Below are positions 35,435 through 47,545 of a stretch of 64,000 nucleotides of DNA, piece by piece. Position 1 is the stretch's first letter. Each line of letters starts with the position of its first letter. A program made the translations under genes and the position numbers. Source of the stretch: Aricia agestis. Lineage: Eukaryota > Arthropoda > Insecta > Lepidoptera > Lycaenidae. The stretch covers positions 16,537,980 to 16,601,979 of the forward strand of contig NC_056407.1 in NCBI RefSeq assembly GCF_905147365.1, in the 5' to 3' direction. Below the pieces are notes generated by a model. It had not been told where the DNA came from. It saw only the letters and a list, made by a program, of their open reading frames with translations, and did not search any database.

Positions 35435-36309
35435 CTAGCTGTTGCGCGCGACTTCGTCCGCGTGGATTTCAGTTTATAAAGCGCGATGTCAACAAAATTG
35501 GTGTCAAAAGCTTTTATAAAAAAACCCTGGTACCCCTTAAATCAATACAGCTGTGCAGTGTGCACACAATAGGTATTTCATTTTTTTATATTAAACTTTA
35601 TATTTTATGCCAAATTTTAAAGCTTATTTAGCCCCCTAATTACACAACTTTACCCATAAACTATTTATCATTGATAGGTTTAAGGTTACGTCACTGCACA
35701 GATAAAGTACTGAGTTATTTAATACCGTAGAATAGATATAACAATCGAAAAAAATCGAAACATAAATGTAAGATGATACCACCTCTTATAGAAAGACTTT
35801 TGAGCAAGCGTCAGCGCGATATACGAAGACGCACGGCGCCATCTATTATGAATTTTTGGAACTAACTTAATTTGAACAAATTTACGCATTTTCACCCCCT
35901 GACAACCCTTTTTTCCAGTAAAAAAGTAGCCTATGTCCTTTCTCAGGCTTTAGACTATCTGTATACAAAATTTCATTACAATCGGTTCGGTAGTTTTGGC
36001 GTTTGGCGTGAAAGCGAGACTGACAGACAGACAGACAGACAGAGATACTTTCGCATTTATAATATTAGTATAGATTATGTGCACACTGCACAGCTGTTTT
36101 TGGGTATTTTGATTAATTAAGGGCCGCGCTACACCGGAATGGCAGCGGCGAGGCGAGCACTTTCAGCGCTGCCATTCCGGTGTAGCGCGGCCCTAAGAGG
36201 GGTACCACTTACCAGGGTTTTAAAAAGTTTTTAAATTTGACATAAATTTTGTTGACACCGCGCGCTATAAACTAAAGTCCACGCGGACGAAGTCGCGGGC
36301 AACAGCTAG
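35435..36309. mobile_element. Composite H1, mirrored: full reverse copy plus forward 3' end
   Basis: 35435-36074 is a reverse full H1 and 36075-36309 a forward H1 3' end ending caacagCTAG. Together with H2 at 36310-37027 it is the inverted counterpart of 30612-32256. It contains a 28-bp perfect hairpin (36120-36194). Confidence 0.65.
36120..36194. repeat. 28-bp perfect hairpin within composite H1
   Basis: Arms 36120-36147 and 36167-36194 (agggccgcgctacaccggaa and complement) with a 19-nt loop. The counterpart at 52410-52484 has one mismatch. The copy at 49921-49965 retains only one arm. Confidence 0.9.
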
Positions 36310-36965
36310 TATATAATAAAGTAGGTATGATTAGTTCTGTTACAATAATGAAGTAAAAAATAAAACGCCATCTGTTTTCATATATTAGAATTAAAATGTT
36401 GATTGCATTGATATATTTTCTGGATGGAATATAGGCCAACACGGTACACTCGAACTCCTTAGAAATGCAGTAGGAGTTCTATAAGATAGATTGATTATTA
36501 TTATACCAAGTGATAATATTATTAAACATAATATTCTAACGTATTAAAAACTATAAACAAAAACATAATAACTAATAAGTATGATTAGTTATATGTTACA
36601 ATGAAGTAAAAATAAAACGCCATCTGTTGAATCGTATTAGAACTAAAATGTTCATTGCATCGATATATTTCTGGATTTTTTATAATATTATACATAAAAT
36701 ATATTTAAGATTTTTGAAATATTATTTTAATACACATCCAAGACCCAGGAACATTGAAAACTTTTTGTTCCGCCTGCGGGACTCGAACCCAGGACCCCCG
36801 GGATGAGCGCTGGCCACGCGCAATGCGAATAAATTTTCATCGATATTTTCATGGAAATAAGATATTTTCCCACATCAAAATGTAGCCTATGTCCTTTCTC
36901 AGACTCTAGAATAACTGTGTACAAAATTTCATTGCAATCGGTTCAGTAGTTTTGGCGTGAAAGCG

Positions 36966-36996
<31 letters not shown>

Positions 36997-37027
36997 GATA
37001 CTTTCACATTTATAATATTAGTATAGA
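36310..37027 (-). mobile_element. Helitron-like H2, reverse copy with SINE segment
   Basis: Ends at 37027 with the family 5' end reversed (atttataatattagtataga). It includes the reversed B-box segment (gggactcgaacccaggaccc) at about 36777. Confidence 0.6.
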
Positions 37028-38182
37028 TTATGATACAATAATTGCTTGTAATAAGCCAGTAGGCACTAGAGGCGAGACTACCGATGACCCTCACCGAATC
37101 ACTCATCTGTTATAAGGTGATGCCACTTGCCACGAATTTTATGTTTGGCCTCAATCAGCCGCTGGTGTCGCCGTCGGCCTAGTGATAGATCTGGATTTGG
37201 TACCGCCATCAATTCGGTACCAGCCAAGTACCAGCCATAACAGTCAATTCAATCGTAGCGCGAACAACCCTTTCGGGTTTCCATTTTCACAGAATTCGCC
37301 CCACAAATGGGGTAGCATAGTTCTATATTTAGAAACGACTGTGATGGCCCTTAATCGTGAAGTCGCTGTGTCTCGTGTTTTCACATCAACGCCAAGGAAT
37401 GCGATACGAATCTCGTTCGTATGCCGCGCGACATCGCGCGTCACACAGGAAGCCGGGCCAGATGCGATCACTCATTTACATATGGGAAAACCCACCCGTG
37501 CCTGTGCCTGGAGTCCCGAAGGATTCAGTTTCAGGCCTACTAGTTCCTGAAACGGCTGAAGGGTGAATGACTGCAGCTCCTTGAATTCCAAACTCTGACG
37601 AACTGGAGCTCTTGTAAAATTCCAGAGTGCCTTACGCCAATTCCTGTAGCTTTAAAGATTTTACATGAATTTCAAGGGCTCGTCTGCTGAAATTAGATCA
37701 GTCGTACTCCATACTACATTATGTAATCGTTGTCAATTGTCATGCTAATATCCAGAACGTTACTTGGAATCCCCATAGCTACATTCTAACGAATTCATTT
37801 GTAGAATCCCAAACAAGGATTCGCCACGATTGTTTGATTACTTTATTGTTTCATTGCGTCACCACTTATCGCGATTTTCATTGCAATAGTATGTGGGAAA
37901 ACCTGCCATCCTGTCATTCCATGCTTTCTTAGAATCCTTTATAGAAATTAGGGATTCGCTGATTCATATTCTTAATGAGGTTGATAAGTTGGCGGTTACT
38001 TTGTAAAATCTAAGCTAATCTGAGGAATTTTTACAAAACATTGCTGGGGAGTGCAGGTTTTCACGATGTCGGACGTGCTGGAGAAATAGGGGGCTATGGA
38101 ATCGAAGGATGCGAGTTCCCGCTCGTTAGCCCCGATGCCTCGGAGCTCATGCACGAACGAACGTAATATATAATTGAATTAA
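37028..38182. other. Unassigned region with short overlapping frames
   Basis: Frames of up to 122 codons at 37182-37566 on both strands show no motif, signal peptide or splice continuity. No repeat relationship inside the window was found. Confidence 0.35.
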
Positions 38183-38332
38183 TCTATATATATATAAAAA
38201 TGGATTTTCAATTGTGTTAGTAACGCTAAAATTCGACAACGGCTGAACGGATTGGGCTAATTTTAGTCTTAAAATATTCGTTGATGTCCAGGGAAGGTTT
38301 TAAAGTGACACGAAGTTCACCGGGACAGCTAG
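38183..38332 (+). mobile_element. Helitron-like H6, 150 bp
   Basis: TCTATATATATATAAAAATG at the start, cggctgaacggattgggcta inside, caccgggacagCTAG at the end. Other copies: 44884-45035 forward; 56422-56568 and 56569-56640 reverse. Confidence 0.65.
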
Positions 38333-40328
38333 TAATAATAAATAATCAGTTACCAAAGATTGTGGCTAGGGAAACTAGTAGAAATGCTATGACATCTTAT
38401 GTATTCCTGCGCGAGTTAGAGAGACAAAAGCAAGAAAAGTTAAGATAATATCTTTTCACAACCCCACACCCCAGTCATTACAATTTTGGCAGACGATGAT
38501 GATGAAGCATGCTACATGACTACTCGTATTGACTGTTGTAGTTGTAAGTAGCGTAAATTGGAAAGCTTAGACTCCTCTCAACTGGTTTGCTTTCCAAGCG
38601 TGACGCGTGACGTAGCGCCCGGTACTCGGTAGTCCTCACGACAAATATTAATTATTCACTACAACTATGAAGTAAATTCCATGCCAAGTTTCGTTTTTCT
38701 TTAAAAATAACAGGCCAATTGCGATGAATGATTAAAACAAACTACTATTTTGGCCGAAACCAGGAGTTAAATCGTAAAACTTACGTAGTAACTATTTACA
38801 TTTAGTACTCTGCTGTGGTTAAACTGCAATTGAACGTGAACATATTTTGTACGAAATTGTGTGACTAGCCATGTTACTTAAAGCTAAAGATTTACAGGAA
38901 ATCATAATGCAATTACGTTAATATCAAATCTATTTCCTTTTATACAGATTGCAGACGTAGCTAGATGTAAAAACATTCCATCAAAATCTATCGAATATGC
39001 ATGTGAACTGTTGCTAGTTAGTACTTACCTCGTTTGCCAACATACGTACCAAAAAGTATTTAAATGTATGTAAGTACAGTAATTTCGTAGCAATTTTTGT
39101 TTAATTAAATTATAATAATTATGATTGTTAAACAACTGCGTCATAATAATTAAGTAAATAATTTTGAGTGTAACAAAGGAAATGATGGAGAGATGGACGC
39201 TTGTGAAATAATGACGTCTGACGAAATGGGATCATCGTAAAACAGTGTTTTATTTGTACAGTCTACAGCCTGATTTAATCTATGGTAGTTGTAAATATAG
39301 GTAGGACTAAGTAGAGTTTGCTATGTTAGTAGCTTGATTTGTAGAGTCATAACTAATACCCCAACGGGTATAAAGATTTAGGATGGCTAAAGAGCTATAT
39401 TATAAGATGTGGTAACTTTAGATGATCTCATTGCTAAAAACTCAAACATTTTTACCAATTCAAAGTAAGAAAAAATTCACAGTCGGTTTTTCACATGCCT
39501 TCAGCAGTTCGATTCGCTCATTATCTAAGGCCATTATTACGAAAGCCACCGACCTGATTAACGGAATCCAGTGCCACTTGACCGGCATCTCGCTACTGGT
39601 GTACGATGCGTACATGCGCACGCGCACGCAGCTGACGTCACGCCGACAGGGGGCGACCGGGCGCGGCGCCAAGTGCGTGACGTGCCACTCACCAGGGAAA
39701 CTGATTCTGAATAGAGACGGCGGATCTATGTTTTTTGGTCGAGTTATGGCCATCCGTCGTGAATTTTCGTAATAATATTATGTGGGCTGGCTTGATAATA
39801 TTATAATGCGACCAAAACGTAGGTCCATCTGCCTATGAATCAATTTTTTTTCCGTTAGTGCACTCACTTCACACAACTGTTACTTTACCTTGCAGTTCCT
39901 ATCTATACTCTATAGTCTATATTAAGGGTTCTGTCAATTAATGTCATAGAACTGTGATCTAATCTAAGGGGATCCTTGCCCGCTCTACTAATGAGTTTAA
40001 CGTAAGCACTTAGCTGTGTACACTTGACTCATTCCGGTGAAATATGTCCGGGAAATCCGTGTCGGACGATTACCTATTCGGAAATTAGGCAAAAGTATCC
40101 CATACCTAAAGATAATGGTACTTTTACGTGCCTACTCTATATTTTAAGTTTTTAAACGTGGTCATATAAATAGCTCGACGATTTCTAGTAACCGACCTAG
40201 CCTATTTGCTCCGTGTATTGAATTAGTTGGTCAAATACTTGGATGTCCTTGGAGCCGGCGAGTTTTGGTCCGAATCAACATGCTTAGCATAGGTTGAAGG
40301 TTCAGCTAACAGAGCAAAACGCTAAGTA
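38333..40328. other. Two kilobases without a recognised gene
   Basis: Largely unique AT-rich sequence. 39560-39720 is distinctly GC- and CpG-rich and contains a perfect TGACGTCA (about 39631). The minus strand has CCCTG|GTGAGTGGC, a good donor, at about 39695. A short frame starting at 39753 (minus) leads into it. An unrecognised first exon is possible. Confidence 0.35.
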
Positions 40329-40394
40329 TTAGGTTGGCGAAAAAGTTTCTTCGCATTTTATATAAAAATTCAAAAGGTTTTTTATAAAGTTTGT

Positions 40395-41300
40395 TTACAA
40401 TTGACTAAAGTATATAGGTGCCATTTTGTTCGATAACTTTTTGCCATCTTGTTGGTAGGGATATGATCCCATTGCTATGAAAATTTTGGGCTTCTGATGA
40501 AAAAACTGCGACAAGTGGTTTTGGCAGTCCTTTTGTGATGTCAACCTGACACTGCCTAAGGAATTCTGCAGCGACCGAAACAGGTGGAAATCTGAAGGTA
40601 CAAGGTTAGGACTATACGGCGGATGCATTAACACCTCCCAGCCAAACTCCCGTAATTCTTGCTGGGTGGCTAAAGATGTGTGAGGTCTAGCGTTATACCA
40701 CACCCCTTCTGTTGAGATTAAAGCAAGAAGTTCCTCTCAACTTCTTGCTTTAATCTCATCAGTTGTTCGCAGTACAGTTCAGAATCGATGGTCCTACCTG
40801 GCTGTAACAGCTCTTAATAAATAATACCCTGCCAATCCCACTACACGCACAGCATCACCTTATTGCGAGTTAACCCGGGTTTCGCCAGTCTGTGAAGCCT
40901 GACCTGCCTTTGACCACGATCTTTTTCGCACGTTCTTGTCGTACGTGATTCACTTTTCATCACCAGTTATCAGCTTCTTCAAAAATGGTTCGGTTTCATT
41001 ACGTCGTAATACAGAATCACAAATGAGTACACGGTTCATTAGGTTTCTTTCAGTGAGCTCATGAGGCACCCAAATAACGAGCTTTTTTGTGTACTCAGCT
41101 TTTTTCAAATGCGCCAAAATCATTTTGTGGTCAATCCCCAGTTCTTCAGTTACATGGTAACTACTAATATGCCGATCTTGCTCCACTTTTTCAAAAATGC
41201 CATCAGTTTTGTCCGTAACAGGGCGACCAGAGCGACGTGCATCTTTGATATCATAATTTCCGGATTGAAAACGCTTAAAACGCGCTACTCTCACAGACAC
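40395..41300 (-). pseudogene. Mariner transposase pseudogene
   Basis: N-terminal piece 41300-40950 (VARFKRFQSGNYDIKDARRS, GRPVTD linker, ELGIDHKMILAHLKK helix-turn-helix) stops at LITGDEK. The C-terminal piece 40703-40395 reads NARPHTSLATQQELREFG and HPPYSPNLVPSDFHLF. The spacing fits D,D34D, but the second catalytic Asp, expected just before NARPH, reads Tyr. The stretch 40704-40949 is disrupted and holds a 20-bp inverted duplication. Cut-and-paste activity is lost. Confidence 0.85.
40713..40758. repeat. Perfect hairpin, 20-bp arms and 6-nt loop, in the mariner
   Basis: Arms 40713-40732 and 40739-40758 (tgagattaaagcaagaagtt and complement) flank cctctc. It falls inside transposase coding sequence, so it is a later inverted duplication. 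Confidence 0.88.
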
Positions 41301-41320
41301 TGCATTAGGTCTATAAAGTA

Positions 41321-41969
41321 CTAGCTGTTGCCCGCGACTTCGTCCGCGTGGACTTCAGTTTATAGCGCGCGATGTCAACAAAATTGGTGTCAAAAGCTTT
41401 TATAAAAAAAACCCTGGTACCCCTTAAATCAAAACAGCTGTGCAGTGTGCACATAATATTTCATGCCAAATTTTATATATTATGCCAAATTTTAAAGCTT
41501 ATTTAGCCCCCCAATTACACAACTTTACCCATAAACTATTTATCATTGATAGGTTTAAGGTTACGTCACTGTATATAATATAAAGTACTGACTTATTAAA
41601 TAACGTAAAAAAGAAATAACAATCGAAAAAAATCGAAACTCGCATATATGATGATACCACCTCTTATAGAAAGATGTTGGGCAAGCGTTAGCGCGATGTA
41701 AGAGACGCACGGCGCCATCTAGTATGAATATTTGGAACTAACTTAATTTGAACAAATTTTCGTATTTTCACCCCCTTACAACCCTTTTTTCCAGTAAAAA
41801 AGTAGCCTATGTCCTTTCTCAGGCTTTAGACTATCTGTATACAAAATTTCATTACAATCGGTTCGGTAGTTTTGGCGTGAAAGCGAGACAGACAGACAGA
41901 CAGAGATACTTTCGCTTTTATAATATTATATAGTAATATAGTAATATAGTATATATAGTATAGTATAGA
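41321..41969 (-). mobile_element. Helitron-like H1, reverse copy
   Basis: CTAG at 41321, ctgttgcccgcgacttcgtc, (GACA)n near 41887, and an expanded tagtaatatagtatata tract at the 5' end to 41969. Confidence 0.65.
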
Positions 41970-42084
41970 TAAACATCACAAATTTTTTTCGCGGCTTGTG
42001 TTGCATTTTAACCTTTAATAAAATTTTTAAATTTATCGAATTTCTTCATTAGAATCACTCATCTTTAACCCCTGACCAAAAAGA

Positions 42085-42768
42085 GGGGTGTTATAAGTTT
42101 GACGTGTCTGTCTGTCTGACTGTTTGTCTGTCTGTGTGTATCTGTCCGTGGCATAGTAGTATCCAAACGGGTGGACCGATTTTCATCTAGTGGTTTTTGT
42201 TTGAAAGCTGACATGATCGAGAGTGTTCTTAGCTATAGTTCATCATCATCAGCCTGCTTATTGCTGAAATATCACGGTTTATCTGGTTCGTGATAGGCCG
42301 ATTAGCAACTTGCAGTCGTTTGATGTGTTTTATATTTTGCGTTCTGATTCGTGACACAATATATACAAATTAACGGAAAGTTGACCTGGTGCTGCAGCAT
42401 CACCTGGTAATCAATATGATACCCAACTCCTCACCAACTTAGAGCAGAGGTTTCGTGTTTGGGCTCATTATAATTGCGACAACCAGTAAGAGTAGATAAA
42501 CTGTAAACATTTGCATGCTGCTGTTGCAGCATCACCTGGAGTAGGTATATAGGCGCCGAGCTCCGTATGAACCCAGAGTGGAGGTTGAGCAGCTCATATT
42601 GACGGCCTCATTCAAGAGGATATTTATAGATCGTATTCATTGGGATATGATCCTGTTGATAGGAATTATTTTGCACTATAAACACAAGTTTAAAAAGCAT
42701 AAAATAAAATTTAATTAAGAAATTTAAAAAAAACCCGCCAAACAACTTTAAAAAGTAATGAAATAAAA
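42085..42768. repeat. Dispersed repeat R1, copy 2, with one foldback arm
   Basis: Parallels 1-680 of the window; it additionally shows the R1 left part with a tgtctgtctgactgtttgtc tract. It stops at 42768 where an H3 3' end begins. Confidence 0.6.
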
Positions 42769-42905
42769 TGTTTATGGCAATATTTGGCACAGATATAGGG
42801 TAGACCAAGTGAAGGGAGTAGGGACATAAGCTATTTTTTATGGGAAAATGTACGGTTTCCGTAAAATTCCTAATTTACGCGGGCGAAGCCGCGCGGGACA
42901 TCTAG
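42769..42905 (+). mobile_element. Helitron-like H3, 3' end only
   Basis: atatttggcacagatatagg, ggcgaagccgcgcgggacat, CTAG. It truncates the R1 copy. Confidence 0.6.
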
Positions 42906-43442
42906 TTGTTATAATCCTCAACTTAATAGTTACAATTTTTAAGGAGAAATTTATTTTCTTCTTTTTAGACTACATATTTAAATAAAAGCTTTTTTTCAAA
43001 AAGTTTTTTGTTTGTATATATTAACAGGGATTGTAGAGTTTCTTGAAAAACTAACAACCAAGCGTTGAGCGCTGCATCCGCGTAGTTTATAGCTAGTAAA
43101 TAACAAATTAATTTAATACTATGATGGCAGCGTACCACTGTGTTTACCGTTATTATTTGTAAATAAATTATTTTATTATGATCGTTATTGATTACGCAAA
43201 ATACTAGTTTCCACCCACGTAAAGAGAATAATTAGATCAGTAATTACGGCATGCGAACACATACCGAGTACCGACATTGATTAGTATTAGGTATTAGTAT
43301 GATAATATAATTAAGTCGGGTTGTATGTATATGGCGGTGGAATGATGGAATTCCAATCTGCATACGGTTTCTTCCCAGAGAAATCATCACAATGAAGATA
43401 CGTCTGCAACGATGCCGAAGAAGGAAATGAATTCAAATGGTA
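42906..43442. other. No gene recognised
   Basis: AT-rich unique sequence up to the mariner insertion site. Confidence 0.4.
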
Positions 43443-44741
43443 TTTACGAGGGCTGCTATTTATGTATCCGGAATTAAAAAAAGAAACAAACATATATCAT
43501 TTAATATGGTTTTATTGCTTTTCAAAATATTCGCCGCGATGATCGACACACTTTTGCATACGCTGGAACCAATTTTCATAGCACTTTTTCCATTCTGATT
43601 GAGGTATCTCCAAAACGTGCATTTTGAACGCATCAACAGCCTCTTCGCGGCTCGAAAAACGTTGACCACGTAATTTGTTCTTCGCGTATGGAAATAAAAA
43701 GAAATCGTTAGGTGCCAAATCAGGGCTGTACGGCGGATGACCAGTCAATTCGATCTTTTGACCCTCCAAAAACTGAGTTGTTTCAGCTGAGGTGTGACAG
43801 CTAGCATTGTCGTGATGTAATATGATTCTGCGTTGTCGGTTGTCCTTTCTTATTTCTTCAAAGACTTCTGGTAAACAAATGGTCGTATACCATTCAGAAT
43901 TAACCGTTTTACGATTCTCTAATGGCACTGTAGCCACATGTCCATTAATTTAAAAAAAACAGGCGACCATTTGCTTCAAAGTACTTTTTGCACGAGTAAC
44001 TTTTGTTGGTTTCGGCTCATCTTGGAACACCCACACCGTTGACTGTTGTTTAGTTTCGGGGTCATATGCATAGATCCAAGATTCATCACCTGTGTAGATA
44101 TTATAAACGGCTTTTGACGTACCACGGTTGTATTTTTTTATCATTTTTTTGCACCAATCGACACGAGCCCGTTTTTGATCGATTGTCAAGTTGTGCGGAA
44201 TCCAACGCGAACATATTTTTTTTACAGCCAAATGTTCGTGTAATATCTTATGTATGCTCGTCATACTTATGCCTAAGGACGCCTCTATCTCGCGATATGT
44301 AACATGACGATCACGCATTATTAGTTCCCGCAGAGCATCTATATTTTGTGGGACAACAGCTGTTTTTGGGCGACCTTCTTTATTTTCATCCGTGAGCATA
44401 GACCGCCCACGATTAAACTCACTGTACCAGTGATAAACAGTGGTTTTTGATGGTGCTTCATCTCCAAAAGTTGCGGTGAGTTGAATAAAGCACTGTTGTT
44501 GATTTAGCCCACGCCGAAAATCGTAGTAAATCATTGCACGAAAATGTTCACGCGTTAAATCCATGGCAAATGAAGACACGCAATTTTCAAAATGACGCCA
44601 CAATGGAAAAATAATTGACAGTCACATGAAACAAAATGTATTCTTCAACCAAAGAGTTCTATTTTCAAATGTTGTAATTACTTTTTAAATATTGTTCTTG
44701 TAAGTGGCCAGTTCCGGATACATAAATAGCAGCCCTCGTAA
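43443..44741 (-). mobile_element. Mariner transposon, near-complete (about 1.3 kb)
   Basis: Terminal inverted repeats at 43444-43473 and 44712-44741 are perfect over 30 bp (ttacgagggctgctatttat and on). TA precedes 43443 and follows 44741. Length is normal for the family. The transposase runs on the minus strand with one frameshift. Young appearance compared with 40329-41320. Confidence 0.93.
43512..44603 (-). pseudogene. Mariner transposase, one frameshift from intact
   Basis: The N-terminal part (44564-43950; likely start at MDLTREHFRAM, 44564) has two helix-turn-helix units (REHFRAMIYYDFRRGLNQQQ; ASLGISMTSIHKILHEH), the GRP linker, and first catalytic Asp in YTGDESWIYAYDPETKQQS. The C-terminal part (about 43940-43512) has HHDNASCHTS (second Asp) and HPPYSPDLAPNDFFLFP (third Asp, 34 residues on: D,D34D). 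The frame breaks at about 43945-43955, by a run of eight A/T. About 345 residues in all, the usual length. Confidence 0.9.
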
Positions 44742-44883
44742 TATTTACGCAGTTTACGCTCTAATATTACATAACTCATATACCTAAGTTACCTACGTAA
44801 AGAAGTTAGAAATATTAATTGTCTAAGGACTTCTAAGATTTCTATCCTGTGTACAGATATTAGAAATAAAAAGTACTTACTTA

Positions 44884-45035
44884 TCTATTTATATATATAA
44901 AAATGGATTTTCAATTGTGTTAGTAACGCTAAAACTCGAAAACGGCTGAACGGATTGGGCTAATTTTAGTCTTAAAATATTCGTAGAAGTCCAGGGAAGG
45001 TTTTAAAGTGACACGAAGTTCACCGGGACAGCTAG
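44884..45035 (+). mobile_element. Helitron-like H6, second copy
   Basis: TCTATTTATATATATAAAAA ... gaagttcaccgggacagCTAG; closely matches 38183-38332. Confidence 0.65.
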
Positions 45036-45224
45036 TAAAACTATAAAAAGAAAAACGTCCCCAGGTCGTCCCCATCTAGCAGAGTGTCTAGCAAGCTGAC
45101 AGCATTGCCATTTGCCACGTTGAATTGCAATTGCTATCCGCTGTGCCAGGCTCTGGGGTCTCGGGTGGCTTCTATCTCCAATCTCCATCTAAAGATCTTT
45201 ATTTCTGCTATGTTGCCCGCAAAT

Positions 45225-45534
45225 TTTACCTGGTAGAGTCATGCTTCGGCACGAATGGGCCGGCTCGACCGGAGAAATACCACGGGCTCACAGAAAACCG
45301 GTGTGAAACAGGGCTTGCGCTGTGTTTCGCCGAGTGAGTTTACCGGAGGCCCAATCCCCTACCCTATTCCCTTCCCTACCCTTCCCTATTTCCTTCCTTA
45401 CCCTCCCCTATTCCCTCTCAAAAGGCCGGCAACGCACCTGCAGCTCTTCTGATGTTGCGAGTTTCCATGGGCGTCGGAAGTTGCTTTCCATCAGGTGACC
45501 CGTTTGCTCGTTTGCCCGCTTATTTCATAAAAAA
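45225..45534 (+). mobile_element. Lepidopteran SINE / short retroposon
   Basis: cacgaatgggccggctcgac, accacgggctcacagaaaac, a (ccctatt/ttccc)-rich tract at 45352-45420, ggccggcaacgcacctgcag and ccatcaggtgacccgtttgc, ending in an A-run at 45528. These blocks are very common together in lepidopteran genomes as a short retroposon; the exact family name is uncertain. Confidence 0.65.
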
Positions 45535-45948
45535 AACTAAATTTCATCAAAATCAGTTTAGCGGCTAATGAAGTCGGAACTACATACGGATAGACAGACA
45601 CACACACTTCCGCAGTTAAATTCAATATTTTATGAATATATTATTTTATGTTGAATGTGAAAGTATAATATTTTCTAAATATTTTTAAACTTTCTGGTGT
45701 CAGATTCAATTCACAATGCATGTTAGCATATTTTGTTAGCTGTTTTGAAAACGATATTCTCTTTCTGAACTTCAGTCAGGTATTGTATATTTGAGATTCA
45801 GATCAAGATGTGATTATTTTATTTATGATTTTATGGTATATAGAAACATTTGATAAGAATAACGATAACGTTTGAAGAGAATTCAGAAGTTTGGTTCACA
45901 TAATCTGATCGATATGTGAGAAAACGTTGACTTTTACAGCACTTAGGG

Positions 45949-46105
45949 TGGGTTGCACCAACTTACTTTTAACTATAACTTTAACCATAACAAAATTTCA
46001 AATGAACTGTCAAATCCCTAGTAAAAGTCCATAATGGACGCCATATTTGACGATAACCTTAACCTTAACTATAACTATATTATTCTTATACAGTAGACCC
46101 CCGAA
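45949..46105. repeat. One end of the 'ttgcacca' MITE
   Basis: cttagggtgggttgcaccaa, then ttaactataactttaaccat; related to 34128-34490 but without a matching right end. Confidence 0.5.
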
Positions 46106-46202
46106 TCTGTCGGATTATAGACTCCTGCCTGCATTTTTACACGTTACAAATCAAAACGATAAAGTTTCATCTGAATTACAAGTATTTTCCTAAAGCTAGG
46201 TA

Positions 46203-46455
46203 CAGGCGCGGTCCGAAGGGGGGGGGGGGGGGGTCACAGGGGACATGGCTCCCCCCCAAAATCTAAGGTAAAATTGAAAAATCTCAAAATCTTGCCAAAG
46301 AATAAAAGGAAATTTCTAGCTATCCCCTAACCACCACTTCGCCCGACCTTAGACAGCTGCTGTGAACCCAGAATCGTCCGAGGGGGCAGATAAAAAAAAT
46401 AGTGTAGTGACTACTGAGTGACCCCCCCCAAAATTTCAGGCTGCGACCGCGCCTG
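46203..46455. mobile_element. hAT-type MITE with 8-bp target duplication
   Basis: Ends caggcgcggtc and gaccgcgcctg are perfect 11-bp inverted repeats. The flanks gctaggta (46195-46202 and 46456-46463) are an exact 8-bp direct duplication, the hAT hallmark. It contains an 18-base G run near 46218 and matching C runs. Non-coding. Confidence 0.9.
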
Positions 46456-46463
46456 GCTAGGTA

Positions 46464-47119
46464 CCTACTCAGTACTCATACACCTACTCATAGTTCGCAG
46501 CTTAAAGTAGCCTCGAGTAGTCGAGGACAAAGCTTTTATTTCTGGACGTTAGAATTCACTTTTCAATTTTGCATTTCGTAATAAAGATTGGGCAAAATTA
46601 TGTTTATGTACCTCAATTAACCAGTGATCTATGATTTTTGTAATCCACAAGGGGCGATTAAACAGCCGGATTAGCGAGGGTCTACTGTAATTACCTGTAG
46701 ATACAAATCGTTATAACATCAAGTAAGTATTTTTTGGAGTTAATAAATTATATGTAAGTTTTGTAACTGTCGATGCATACTGTAGTACAACGAATATTAA
46801 TAACAACAAACAGATATGACCATTGTCTGAATGATGGCCACAAGGCCAGGGATTATTATGTGTGAAGGTTCGGCGGCTGAGGTAACAGATGAGTTGCATG
46901 ATCACAGTGATGCGGCACAATATTATCACTGCTGATAAAAACGGTGGCAGATCTGAGAGTCATTGACAGAATTCTCAAAATTTCCTGAGATAAATATTTT
47001 CGCCATATTTTCCACGTTGTTGTTTGATACGTTAGCAAAAGCACGTGTCAAATAAAAGTGGAGAAAATATATGAGTACCTAAGGCCCAGGGTATTGGTAC
47101 CATGGTGCGTAATCAAAGC
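46464..47119. other. No gene recognised
   Basis: AT-rich; short minus frames at 46711-47044 show no motif. Confidence 0.4.
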
Positions 47120-47129
47120 GACAAAAAAA

Positions 47130-47255
47130 TCTTAATTTTCCTTCAAATTACATTATTACAATGTGGTTACAGACAGACGGACAGGCAACGAAGTCTTAGT
47201 AATAGAGTCCCGTTTTTACCCTTTGGGTACGGAACCCTAAAAAACAGGGGAAATT
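47130..47255 (-). repeat. 'ttagggttccgtaccc' repeat, reverse fragment
   Basis: gacagacggacaggcaacga, agtcttagtaatagagtccc, gggtacggaaccctaaaaaa. Confidence 0.6.
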
Positions 47256-47503
47256 ATTTGAAAGGTATTTTCGTATATTGTACTTTAAGAACCAAAGCTT
47301 TTTAACCTCACAGCTTTTGAGAACTAAATAATCTTGAATGCCATGTTTCGTTTTGAAGCTATGAATTTGTCTTTACTTGTAAACATTTGCTTTATTTGTG
47401 AGAAACGCATTTATATTCAGACAGCACGAATAGATAAAAATTCCACAAATGATTGATAGGCTAATATCTTCTTTGGTCTCTAATTAATTATTATTATTCA
47501 CTA

Positions 47504-47545
47504 CTAGACGTTCCGCGCGGCTTCGCCCGCGTAAATTAGATATTT
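47504..47545 (-). mobile_element. Helitron-like H3, reversed 3' end fragment
   Basis: CTAG, acgttccgcgcggcttcgcc, cgcgtaaatta. Confidence 0.45.

Larger units (their letters stand above)
40329..41320 (-). mobile_element. Mariner transposon, decayed and 5'-truncated
   Basis: The left terminal repeat ttaggttggcgaaaaagttt begins at 40329 after TA, a classic mariner end. The other end is missing: an H1 copy starts at 41321 within or beside the transposase 5' part. About 990 bp remain of a usual 1.3 kb. Confidence 0.85.

Noticed and set aside
37182..37566. Overlapping frames of up to 122 codons as a possible gene
   Set aside because: Several frames on both strands are open equally; no motif or splice continuity distinguishes one.
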